Assembly (NCBI GenBank): GCA_038323265.1
Contig: JBBQGT010000015.1
Coordinates: 1-33,932 of the forward strand
Origin: PNKC01 sp038323265
GTDB lineage: Bacteria > Chloroflexota > Dehalococcoidia > Tepidiformales > Tepidiformaceae
Direction: 5' to 3'
DNA: 33,932 bases
In this document: positions 1 through 6,409 of the stretch, piece by piece
How the letters are laid out: the number at the start of each line of letters is the position of its first letter
Position numbering within the stretch: position 1 is the first letter of the stretch
The notes under the pieces: generated by a model
Told to the model about the DNA's origin: nothing
Databases searched by the model: none
Seen by the model: the letters and a program-made list of their open reading frames with translations, nothing else
Translations under genes and position numbers: made by a program

Positions 1-696
1 GCCCTCGGCGCGGTCATGCTCCTCGCCGGAGTCGCCTGTTCGGGCGGAGATGATTCGAAGAAGACGCCAACCGCGTCGGCTTCGGCTTCGGCTTCGGAGA
101 CGGCCTCGCCGTCCGTCACGGAAACGGCAGGCCCTACAGCCACGTCTTCGCCGACAGCGACCCCGACGCCGTTCAACGGCGGAGTAGTGCGCTTCAAGTA
201 CCCGCGTTTCGGTATCGACGCCCCGATCGACCCGCTCGCCACGAATGCCAAGGGTGAACTGGACACGCCTCGTAGCGGCCGCGAGAACACTGCCGTCGCC
301 TGGTACGACCAGACGCTCGAGACGCAGGGCTATTTCGTCGGCACGAAGCCAGGATGGGGCGGCAACGCTGTCTTTTCGGCCCACGTCTACTACATCAGTA
401 ACGCCGCCTGCCCCAACAACCCGCGCTCTTGTCCCGGTCCCTTCCAAAAGCTTGCGCAGGCCGTTGAAGGCGATGAAATCTCTGTGTTTATGGAGAACGG
501 CGCCGAATACAAGTACAAGGTGATCCACAAGAACCAGTACTCGGCGACCAGCGTCCCTATGGGCGATGTGGTCGGCGGCAAGGGCAAGCCGGACGGCAAG
601 GAGTGGATCACAATGATCACCTGCGGCGGCTCGCTCGACGCCAGTGGCCTCGAATACGTCTCGCGCGATGTGGTTGTTGCCGAACGCGTATCCTGA
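1..696 (+). CDS. Sortase-family protein (class E/F-like), 5' end outside window
   Basis: Sortase-type cysteine transpeptidase, expected to act outside the membrane on surface proteins. The reading frame is open to the first base of the window (ALGAV precedes the Met at 16), so the true start probably lies upstream. The N-terminus is a short hydrophobic stretch ending GVACSGG, which resembles a lipoprotein signal with the Cys as lipid anchor. A Ser/Thr/Pro/Ala-rich linker of about 40 residues follows, then the sortase barrel. The likely catalytic triad is His in FSAHVYY, Cys in TMITCGG and Arg in YVSRDVVV, in the usual order. No LPxTG substrate or second sortase is visible nearby. Its substrate cannot be told; it could be a housekeeping or non-pilus class F-like enzyme. 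An intrinsic terminator follows 26 bases after the stop. Confidence 0.75.
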   Translation, partial: ALGAVMLLAGVACSGGDDSKKTPTASASASASETASPSVTETAGPTATSSPTATPTPFNGGVVRFKYPRFGIDAPIDPLATNAKGELDTPRSGRENTAVAWYDQTLETQGYFVGTKPGWGGNAVFSAHVYYISNAACPNNPRSCPGPFQKLAQAVEGDEISVFMENGAEYKYKVIHKNQYSATSVPMGDVVGGKGKPDGKEWITMITCGGSLDASGLEYVSRDVVVAERVS

Positions 697-722
697 CGAC
701 TCGCGTCACCATTCTCTCTGAG

Positions 723-749
723 AGGGCTGGCCGACGTTCAGCCCTTTTT
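723..749 (+). terminator. Intrinsic terminator after the sortase gene
   Basis: A perfect 7-bp stem (AGGGCTG at 723-729 with CAGCCCT at 739-745) encloses a 9-nt loop and is followed by five T residues (745-749). This is a textbook Rho-independent terminator for the sortase transcript. The rest of 697-897 holds no gene I can support. Confidence 0.8.
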
Positions 750-897
750 GGCGACCCGGATTGCCCGGAATCGATCCGCGGGCGGCTGGACGTCCCTCGC
801 ATCGCCACCTACGCGGGCTGCGCCGTGAGCGCCGTTGCCGCTGGCCTAACCTCCGTCAGCGCCGTCCGCACCGAGATCAACCCCCGCCTAAGTGAGG

Positions 898-1992
898 TCA
901 GGCTTCGATCCGTTCGGCGACGAGGTCGCCCATCTTCACGGTATCGACGACCGTTGTCCCCGCGCCGGCGATATCCGGCGTGCGGTAGCCGTCGGCGATC
1001 ACCTGGTCGACCGCGGCTTCGATCACAGCCGCCTCTTCGTTTCGCCCCAGCGAGAGGCGCAACATCATCGCACTGCTCAGGATCATTGCCAGGGGATTGG
1101 CTTTGCCCTGGCCGGTGATATCCGGCGCGCTGCCATGGATCGGCTCGTAAAGGCCGATGCCCGTGCCGTCCTTGCGACGTTTGCCCAGGCTGGCCGAAGG
1201 CATCATGCCCATCGACCCGGCGAGCATCGCCGCTTCATCGGTCAGGATGTCGCCGAACATATTCTCGGTGACGATGACGTCGAAACTCGCTGGCCGGCGG
1301 ATGAGATACATGGCACAGGCGTCCACCAAGATGTGCTCCAGCTCGACGTCCGGGTAGAGCTTGCCCACTTCGACAGCAACTTCGCGCCACATCTGGCCCG
1401 TACGCAGGACATTCGCCTTATCCACACTCGTCACCTTCTTGCGCCGCCCACGGGCCAGCTGAAAGGCCACGTGGCAGACCCGTTCCACCTCTTTCGCGCT
1501 GTAGCGCAGGGTGTCGACCGCTTGCCGGCCGGCGGAGTTCTCCCAGCGCTTCTGCGGCCGCCCGAAGTAGAGCCCGCCGGTCAACTCTCGAATGACCAGC
1601 ATGTCGGTACCTTCGAGGACCTCAGGCTTCAACGTGCTTTCGTTGATCATGTGCTGATTGATCCGCACCGGGCGCAGGTTGGCGAACAAGCCGAGCTGCT
1701 TGCGCATGCCAAGGATTGCGTCCTCCGGACGCACGGTTGCCTTGGGGTTGTCCCACTTCGGCCCGCCAACGGCGCCAAAGAGTACCGCCGCCGAGCGCTT
1801 CGCCTTGATGATCGCATCCGGGCGCAGGGCCACGCCGTACTTGTCTATCGCTGCTCCGCCAATGGTCTCTTCTTCGTACACGAATTCGTGACGGAAGCGC
1901 TTTTCAACGCGCGCCAGCACTTTGGTGGCCTCAGCCATCACTTCGGGGCCAATGCCGTCGCCCGGGGTCAGCAGAATCGGAAACGTTGCCAT
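898..1992 (-). CDS. leuB: 3-isopropylmalate dehydrogenase
   Basis: Catalyses NAD-dependent oxidative decarboxylation of 3-isopropylmalate to 2-oxoisocaproate, the third committed step of leucine synthesis, in the cytoplasm. The 364-residue length is normal. The N-terminus LLTPGDGIGPEV is the family signature. Also visible are the FGAVGGPKWDN region near residue 72, the ELTGGLYFG substrate loop, the VTENMFGDILTDEA metal/NAD segment, and the C-terminal EPIHGSAPDI motif. It is monocistronic here and separated from leuC-leuD by about 3.7 kb of unrelated genes. A TAAGAT -10 box sits six bases before the ATG, so the mRNA is probably leaderless. Confidence 0.96.
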   Translation of the reverse strand: MATFPILLTPGDGIGPEVMAEATKVLARVEKRFRHEFVYEEETIGGAAIDKYGVALRPDAIIKAKRSAAVLFGAVGGPKWDNPKATVRPEDAILGMRKQLGLFANLRPVRINQHMINESTLKPEVLEGTDMLVIRELTGGLYFGRPQKRWENSAGRQAVDTLRYSAKEVERVCHVAFQLARGRRKKVTSVDKANVLRTGQMWREVAVEVGKLYPDVELEHILVDACAMYLIRRPASFDVIVTENMFGDILTDEAAMLAGSMGMMPSASLGKRRKDGTGIGLYEPIHGSAPDITGQGKANPLAMILSSAMMLRLSLGRNEEAAVIEAAVDQVIADGYRTPDIAGAGTTVVDTVKMGDLVAERIEA

Positions 1993-1998
1993 GCCCGC

Positions 1999-2004
1999 AT
2001 CTTA
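1999..2004 (-). promoter_or_regulatory. leuB -10 box, leaderless start
   Basis: TAAGAT on the minus strand, followed by 6 nt and the leuB ATG at 1992. This spacing puts the transcription start at or next to the start codon. No Shine-Dalgarno sequence and no clear -35 are present. Confidence 0.5.
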
Positions 2005-2084
2005 GGCGGCGACAACGCGCGGCGTCCAAGCGTTGCAGGGCATGAGAGTGATTCCCCCAGGCGGCCGACGGACCGCGCCTCGCC

Positions 2085-2102
2085 TACAATCCTCCCAAGG
2101 AG
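2085..2102 (+). promoter_or_regulatory. -10 box and ribosome binding site of the RidA-like gene
   Basis: TACAAT at 2085-2090 fits a -10 element. AAGGAG at 2097-2102 lies 7 nt before the ATG at 2110 and decides that start over longer upstream-extended readings. No good -35 is seen. Confidence 0.5.
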
Positions 2103-2109
2103 CTGCCCC

Positions 2110-2568
2110 ATGACCGTTGAAGACCGCCTCAAGGAACTTGGCCTCAGTCTGCCCGAAACTCCGACGCCAGCCGGGAACTACGTCCCCGCTGTCACCAGCG
2201 GCAGTATAGTTCACGTCTCCGGGCACGGTCCGCGCCGCGCCGATGGGACATTCGTCGCCGGCAAGCTGGGGCGCGACCTCAGCGTGGACGAAGGCTATGA
2301 CGCCGCCCGGTTGACCATGCTCAACTGCCTGGCCAGTCTCAAGGCCGAGATCGGTGACCTCGAGCGTGTACAGCGAATCGTCAAGCTATTCGGCATGGTG
2401 AACTGCACCGAAGACTTCGGCCGCCAACCCGACGTGATTAACGGCGGTTCCGACCTGCTCACCGCGCTCTTCGGGGACCGCGGAAAGCACGCGCGATCGG
2501 CCGTTGGCATGCAGTCGCTGCCTTTCGGCATTGCCGTGGAGATCGAACTCATCGCCGAAATCGCCTGA
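2110..2568 (+). CDS. RidA/YjgF-like protein (Rid family)
   Basis: Small 152-residue protein of the YjgF/YER057c/UK114 (Rid) superfamily. Canonical RidA hydrolyses reactive enamine/imine intermediates from PLP enzymes; this subgroup (VHVSGHGPRRADGTF at the N-terminal side, VNGGSDLLTALFGDRGKHARSAVGM in two parts near the C-terminus) is closer to the longer YjgF-like proteins whose substrates are mostly unknown. The Arg in KHARSAVG corresponds in position to the conserved substrate-binding Arg of the family. The frame stays open far upstream, but that part lies opposite leuB and has no start signal; the ATG at 2110 has a strong Shine-Dalgarno. It is convergent with the HicB/DinB-like gene, whose stop is 11 bases away. 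Confidence 0.85.
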   Translation: MTVEDRLKELGLSLPETPTPAGNYVPAVTSGSIVHVSGHGPRRADGTFVAGKLGRDLSVDEGYDAARLTMLNCLASLKAEIGDLERVQRIVKLFGMVNCTEDFGRQPDVINGGSDLLTALFGDRGKHARSAVGMQSLPFGIAVEIELIAEIA

Positions 2569-2579
2569 GCCGGCGCGCG

Positions 2580-3278
2580 TTAGTTCAGGCGCGCGCGAAG
2601 CTCTTCGAAATGCTCCCACTGGTGTTCCAGCGCGCGCCGTAGCCCTCGCCGCGCAGTCCACGTCTGTTGACCGTGCGGGACTCGCTTCGAGCGTTCCGCC
2701 TCGCTCAGTGCGGCCCAGCGTTCGCCATCGACTTTCCAGTACCGCTTCAGCGCCACTGAGTATCCGCCATTTTCTCGCACGCCGCGGGTGGCTTCCGGAA
2801 GGCCCGGCACCTTGCCCACCGCGTACCGCAGGTAGGTCGCGCTGGAATCGGTGACGTGCTCCATGATCTTCGCTGCCGCGCGACCCTCGGGCGGTTTGCT
2901 CGCCATCTCGCCGCTTTCGAACTGGCCAACGAGCGTCGTCGCCTCCTTTCGCAGCCAACCCAGGCGCTCGACCAGCTGCTTCAGTTCGCTGGCGCTGAAG
3001 GGCTCGAAGTCAGGCGGAAACCCGTCGGGCGGGTTGCCCTGAATGGACGAACTCTTGATGACGTGCTGCTCCACTTTCGTGGTGAACGCCGCTTCGGGAT
3101 CCACGTTGTCGCCATGACGCTTGAGGAAGCGCAGGAATTCGCGAATGCCATCCGGCGTTGCGGCCAGCGCGTCCTCCGTCGTCACCCCCTGGACGACGCA
3201 GCCAAGCAGGTCGAGAACGTGCACCATGGTGTGTTTGTGCTGCGGCCCGGATTCCAGGTAGAGCGCGTATTCAGTCAT
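2580..3278 (-). CDS. HicB-like domain fused to a DinB-like domain
   Basis: 232 residues with two parts. Residues 1-50 resemble the HicB/UPF0150 partial RNase-H fold: a beta strand with YLESGP, then MVHVLDLLGCVVQGVTTEDA and a helix ATPDGIREFL. In the antitoxin family this fold accompanies a HicA toxin, but no hicA is nearby. The remainder (about 60-232) looks like a DinB/YfiT four-helix bundle, with candidate metal-binding histidines in MEHVTDSS and in the final helix EHQWEHFEEL. DinB proteins are metal-dependent thiol transferases or of unknown function. Start ATG at 3278 is preceded by a GGGGGGA Shine-Dalgarno five bases upstream, and a TACCGT -10 candidate lies near 3297-3302. The catalytic role is not known. 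Confidence 0.65.
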   Translation of the reverse strand: MTEYALYLESGPQHKHTMVHVLDLLGCVVQGVTTEDALAATPDGIREFLRFLKRHGDNVDPEAAFTTKVEQHVIKSSSIQGNPPDGFPPDFEPFSASELKQLVERLGWLRKEATTLVGQFESGEMASKPPEGRAAAKIMEHVTDSSATYLRYAVGKVPGLPEATRGVRENGGYSVALKRYWKVDGERWAALSEAERSKRVPHGQQTWTARRGLRRALEHQWEHFEELRARLN

Positions 3279-3323
3279 CAGTCCCCCCAGCGCAACGGTA
3301 GTTCTTGGGAATGTACCGGACGC

Positions 3324-4052
3324 TCAGTCGTCTACTAGCTTGCCGCTCCAGGGCAGCTCCCGCTCTCGTTCCGAAGCCAGGCGCCGCACGTACTCACGCC
3401 GCGGAATTTCGATTGCGCCCATGCGCCTCGTGTGCTCGGTGATCACCTGCACATCGACCAGGCCCGCGCCGATGTGGTTGGCGCGTTGCATCAGAGCCGC
3501 CATTGCGATCTTCGATGCGTCGCTCACGCGATGAAACATCGATTCGGCGCCGAACAATCCGCCGATTGCAACGCCGTACAGACCTCCGGCAAGCACTCCC
3601 TCGGCCGTCCACACTTCGAAGCTGTGCGCCCATCCGAGGCGATGGAGGGCGCTGTAGCCGTCGCGGTAAGCTGGTGTAATCCAGGTCCCTTCGTCCACAC
3701 GTTCAGCACAGGCCGCCACCACATCGTCGAAGGCGGCGTTCATCGTCACGCGGAAGCGTCGCTGGGCGATCGTCCTGGTCAGGCGGCGTGAGACGTGGAG
3801 GCCGTCGAGCTCGATCACCGCTCGCGGGTCCGGTGAGAACCAGAGCAGCTCCTGCTCAGGGTGTGGCCACGGAAAGATCCCTCTCGAGTACGCGGCGATG
3901 ATGGTCGATGGCGCGAAATCGCCGCCTATTCCAATGAGCCCGTCTTTGCGCGCCTTCCCGGGCGGTGAGACCTCGTACGGGCACGGCGGCAGCGGCTGTG
4001 GCTTACCCGTATCGTTCAGTTCGATTTCGGTCCGGGGCAGCGAGCCACTCAC
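3324..4052 (-). CDS. aat: Leucyl/phenylalanyl-tRNA--protein transferase
   Basis: Transfers Leu or Phe from aminoacyl-tRNA to proteins with N-terminal Arg or Lys, marking them for ClpS/ClpAP degradation (bacterial N-end rule). 242 residues, normal length. Family signatures are present in order: GLIGIGGDFAPSTIIAAY, RGIFPW, LLWFSPDPRAVI, HVSRRLTRTI, GTWITPAYRDGYSALHRLG, AHSFEVW, LAGGLYGVAIGGLFGAESMF. The start is GTG at 4052. It overlaps the stop of the upstream thioesterase by four bases (GTGA, 4049-4052), so translation is probably coupled. No clpS is in the window. Confidence 0.95.
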   Translation of the reverse strand: MSGSLPRTEIELNDTGKPQPLPPCPYEVSPPGKARKDGLIGIGGDFAPSTIIAAYSRGIFPWPHPEQELLWFSPDPRAVIELDGLHVSRRLTRTIAQRRFRVTMNAAFDDVVAACAERVDEGTWITPAYRDGYSALHRLGWAHSFEVWTAEGVLAGGLYGVAIGGLFGAESMFHRVSDASKIAMAALMQRANHIGAGLVDVQVITEHTRRMGAIEIPRREYVRRLASERERELPWSGKLVDD

Positions 4053-4486
4053 TCCGCGACCGCTGACGGTCCGCCCCCGATGACGAATGTCGCCATCCCA
4101 CGCGCCACAATCCGCCCACGGTCGTCCGTCACTTCAATCTCTGTGAAGATCGCGGTGCGGCCCGCTTGTACGACCTTCGCCACCGCGGTCAGCTGCGTGC
4201 CCGCGGCGCCAGCGAGGTACGACACGTGCAGATCGCTCGTTGCGTGCGGCCGCGCGGCGATCTCAGCTGGAGTCCGCATCGAACGCGCTGCGCCGCCCGC
4301 CGCGGAGTCGATGAGTGCCGAGATCACCCCGCCGTGGGCCACGTCTTTCGTATTCAGATGATGCTCGCGCAGAGGGATCCGATAGGTCGCCATCCCTCGC
4401 TCGGCGGCCACGATTTCGATTCCCATCAGACCCCAGAAACGGCCTGAGTACTGTTCACGCAGCCAGTCGAGCAGTTCATTCTCCAT
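4049..4486 (-). CDS. PaaI-type hotdog-fold acyl-CoA thioesterase
   Basis: 145-residue single hotdog-domain thioesterase, probably hydrolysing an acyl- or aryl-CoA in the cytoplasm. Diagnostic features are VAHGGVISALIDSAAGGAA around residues 48-66, where the HGG turn and the following Asp form the active-site region of the PaaI/YdiI group, and a C-terminal strand pattern TAIFTEIEVTDDRGRIVARG. The ATG at 4486 is chosen because homology begins there (MENELLDWL); the frame is open upstream across the opposite-strand HEAT-like gene, which is not coding on this strand. It forms a two-gene unit with aat. Substrate cannot be read from sequence. Confidence 0.85.
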   Translation of the reverse strand: MENELLDWLREQYSGRFWGLMGIEIVAAERGMATYRIPLREHHLNTKDVAHGGVISALIDSAAGGAARSMRTPAEIAARPHATSDLHVSYLAGAAGTQLTAVAKVVQAGRTAIFTEIEVTDDRGRIVARGMATFVIGGGPSAVAE

Positions 4487-4549
4487 CAAACGAACGATGC
4501 GGCACGCTGGCTCCTTCCGCAATCCTTCCGTTGAAGGACCGGCAGCCGG

Positions 4550-4555
4550 TAGAGT
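4550..4555 (+). promoter_or_regulatory. -10 box of the HEAT-like gene, leaderless start
   Basis: TAGAGT at 4550-4555 is followed by 6 nt and the GTG start at 4562. No Shine-Dalgarno is present, which fits a leaderless transcript. It lies in the 75-bp divergent spacer shared with the thioesterase-aat unit. Confidence 0.5.
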
Positions 4556-4561
4556 CGAGCG

Positions 4562-5509
4562 GTGAAGCGCGTCGTCGCTCCTTCGTCCGAAGTCCGGCGA
4601 AAGCTGGACCGCCTTCGCGCCCTTCGCGGCGATGACGCGCGACTCCGCCAGTTCGCCCTCGAAATCATGCCGGGCGAAGGCAACCCCGAACTGCTGGCCG
4701 CTGCGCTGCGTGCGTTGGGTCCGGCGGTGCGTCTCGAAGACCACGCATTGCTCATTGAACTGTACGAACGCCTCGACAGCGACGGGAAACGGCGTGACGT
4801 GGGCGGAACGGTGCGCGTCGAGGTGCTGAACGTCCTCTGGCGGCTGCGCAACGCCGAAGACCGCGACCTCGCCTGGCACGCAGCCACCACGCGCGAACTG
4901 AGCCTGAACGGCAACGGCCAAATGATTCGCGCCGCCGGGCTGGCGCTCCTCGGTGTTCTCGATCCCGCAGCCGCCAACATGCTCGCCGCCGAGATGCTTG
5001 GCTCGGGCGACGCCGACCGCATGACCGCCCAACCGGCACTAACGGCGGCCAATCTGCTTGCCGCCCAGGGAGAATTCGTCGCTCTCGCGCTTTACGCCCA
5101 CGCATCTGTCCGCTCAGGCCCGCCCGAAGTTGTGGCCGAGTGCTTGCGCGCGCTCGTCGGGGTGCCCGCGCCTCAACTGGCCGGGCTACTAAAAGACGTT
5201 GTGGAGAGCGGTGATGAAGTCCTCCTCCTGGGTCTTTGCGATTTCATCGTGGAGCACGCTGCCGATGCGGACACCACGGCGCTCGCCGGACGCGTCTTTG
5301 GTCTGCGTGACCATGAGGAGATCTACGCATACCTGGCGACCGCCACGGTGGCCAGCCGCCGGGAAGACCTGCTCGCCGCATTCCTCGGCTCGCTGAAGAC
5401 CGAGTCAGACCGCGCCAAGTTAAAGATCGCTTCACAGGCGCTAGAACTGGCCGCGCCATCCCCGGCGGTTGGCGAAGCGCGCGCATCGTTGGTCAAGCGG
5501 ATGGCCTAG
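4562..5509 (+). CDS. Alpha-helical HEAT-repeat-like protein of unknown function
   Basis: 315 residues, almost wholly predicted helical, with repeated antiparallel helix pairs rich in Ala and Leu (for example NPELLAAALRALGP, MIRAAGLALLGVLD, VVAECLRALVGVP, EVLLLGLCDFIVEHA). This spacing and composition resemble HEAT or Armadillo solenoids, which act as protein-protein scaffolds. No catalytic motif, signal peptide or membrane segment is visible, so it is probably cytoplasmic. The GTG start is set by the preceding TAGAGT box and by the first charged helix. A hairpin just after the stop may end the transcript. I do not recognise a named family. Confidence 0.7.
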   Translation: MKRVVAPSSEVRRKLDRLRALRGDDARLRQFALEIMPGEGNPELLAAALRALGPAVRLEDHALLIELYERLDSDGKRRDVGGTVRVEVLNVLWRLRNAEDRDLAWHAATTRELSLNGNGQMIRAAGLALLGVLDPAAANMLAAEMLGSGDADRMTAQPALTAANLLAAQGEFVALALYAHASVRSGPPEVVAECLRALVGVPAPQLAGLLKDVVESGDEVLLLGLCDFIVEHAADADTTALAGRVFGLRDHEEIYAYLATATVASRREDLLAAFLGSLKTESDRAKLKIASQALELAAPSPAVGEARASLVKRMA

Positions 5510-5520
5510 GAGCCCGGCCC

Positions 5521-5543
5521 GCCGTCCTCACGGGACGGCGTTT
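5521..5543. terminator. Hairpin between convergent genes, possible terminator
   Basis: A perfect 7-bp stem (GCCGTCC 5521-5527, GGACGGC 5533-5539) with a 5-nt loop, followed on the plus strand by GTTT. It lies between the stops of the HEAT-like gene (+) and the small Cys-rich ORF (-), so it may end either transcript. The U tract is short. Confidence 0.5.
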
Positions 5544-5553
5544 CTACGACCAC

Positions 5554-5712
5554 TCAGCAGCCCGGCTCGCCGTCATTCCCGCAGCAACTTTGGCGCTTCC
5601 GAAGCTTCGTCCAGTTGTTGCGCATCAGCAGGCGCACTTTCGTGGTAAACGGCGCGTCGTAGCTCCGCCAGTTGGTAATCGTCCCGCCAAGCGTACCGCG
5701 ACGGCTGCTCAC
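5554..5712 (-). CDS. Small Cys-rich protein ending CCGNDGEPGC, last gene of the leu cluster
   Basis: A 52-residue ORF. It starts with GTG at 5712 inside the leuD stop (GTGA overlap, 5709-5712), the same coupling used by aat, tyrS and the CoA-transferase. The N-terminal half is polar (RRGTLGGTITNWRSYDAPF). A basic amphipathic helix follows (KVRLLMRNNWTKLRKR), and the protein ends in SCCGNDGEPGC directly before the stop. The two adjacent Cys plus the terminal Cys could bind metal, form a disulphide or be modified. From memory, short proteins with a basic helix and a CCGxxGEPGC-like tail occur in other bacteria, but I cannot name a function. Real coding is supported by the start-stop overlap and the non-random tail; a leucine-pathway role is only inferred from position. 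Confidence 0.65.
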   Translation of the reverse strand: MSSRRGTLGGTITNWRSYDAPFTTKVRLLMRNNWTKLRKRQSCCGNDGEPGC

Positions 5713-6311
5713 GCTTTCACCGGCGTACGCGGGTAGAGGTCCGAACGGGTCGCCTCGAAGGCGCCGATGGCGTCCCCCTCGAGCATCGTCAGGCCCACAT
5801 CGTCCAGCCCTTCGAGCAGGCAGCGTTTGACGAACGGATCGATTTCGAACGCACGGCTGAAGCTGCCGTCGGCCGTCGAGACGGTCTGCGAAGCCAGGTC
5901 GACCACCAGTTCCGAGCCGGGCAACTCCTCGGAGCGGGCCATCAGGTGCTCAATGTCTTTCTGTGGCAGGACAACAGTGAGCAGGCCAACCTTCGCGCAG
6001 TTGTTCCGAAAAATGTCGGCGAAGCTGGGCGCGATCAACGCCCGCAGACCCATGTCTTCGAGCGCCCACGGCGCATGTTCGCGAGAGGAGCCGCAGCCGA
6101 AGTTCGGGCCTGTGAGCATGATCGGCGCACCATCGTAGGCCGGGTTGTTGAGCACGAAGTCCGGGTCCTTCTTCCACTCATCGAAGGCGAACGGCCCGAA
6201 GCCGGTGCGTTCGATGCGCTTCAGGAACTCTTTGGAGATGATCTGGTCAGTGTCCACATCTGCCCGGTTCATCGGGATTGCTCGTCCTTTTACTGTTTCA
6301 AACTTATCCAT
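5709..6311 (-). CDS. leuD: 3-isopropylmalate dehydratase small subunit
   Basis: Small subunit of the isopropylmalate isomerase, which with LeuC interconverts 2- and 3-isopropylmalate in leucine synthesis. 200 residues, normal length. Signatures: MNRADVDTDQIISKEFLKR near the N-terminus, LTGPNFGCGSSREHAPWAL around residue 70, and the APSFADIFRNNCAKVGLL segment. The ATG at 6311 is chosen because homology starts there (MDKFETVKGRAIPM) and a GGAGGG Shine-Dalgarno lies just upstream. The frame is open further upstream, but that part is translated heptamer repeat and is not protein. It is downstream of leuC with a 98-bp spacer made mostly of a tandem repeat. Confidence 0.95.
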   Translation of the reverse strand: MDKFETVKGRAIPMNRADVDTDQIISKEFLKRIERTGFGPFAFDEWKKDPDFVLNNPAYDGAPIMLTGPNFGCGSSREHAPWALEDMGLRALIAPSFADIFRNNCAKVGLLTVVLPQKDIEHLMARSEELPGSELVVDLASQTVSTADGSFSRAFEIDPFVKRCLLEGLDDVGLTMLEGDAIGAFEATRSDLYPRTPVKA

Positions 6312-6335
6312 TTTCCCTCCAGGGATGCTAGAAGC

Positions 6336-6405
6336 TGAGTCCTGAGTCCTGAGTCCTGAGTCCTGAGTCCTGAGTCCTGAGTCCTGAGTCCTGAGTCCTG
6401 AGTCC
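6336..6405. repeat. Tandem array, ten perfect copies of TGAGTCC
   Basis: Seventy bases of exact 7-bp repeats (TGAGTCC on plus; GGACTCA in the leuCD transcript), with no mismatch between copies. The array fills most of the 98-bp spacer between the leuC stop and the leuD start. It is flanked by GCTGAG (6334-6339) and CTCAGC (6405-6410), so its two ends can base pair. It is too short and unspaced for CRISPR. Perfect identity implies recent slippage or gene conversion, and copy number may vary between strains. Confidence 0.97.
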
Positions 6406-6409
6406 TCAG

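Noticed and set aside
892..2109. Long upstream extension of the RidA-like frame across leuB
   Set aside because: It is antisense to leuB; AAGGAG and TACAAT point to the ATG at 2110.
6336..6405. CRISPR array
   Set aside because: The 7-bp units are contiguous without spacers, so it is a simple tandem repeat.
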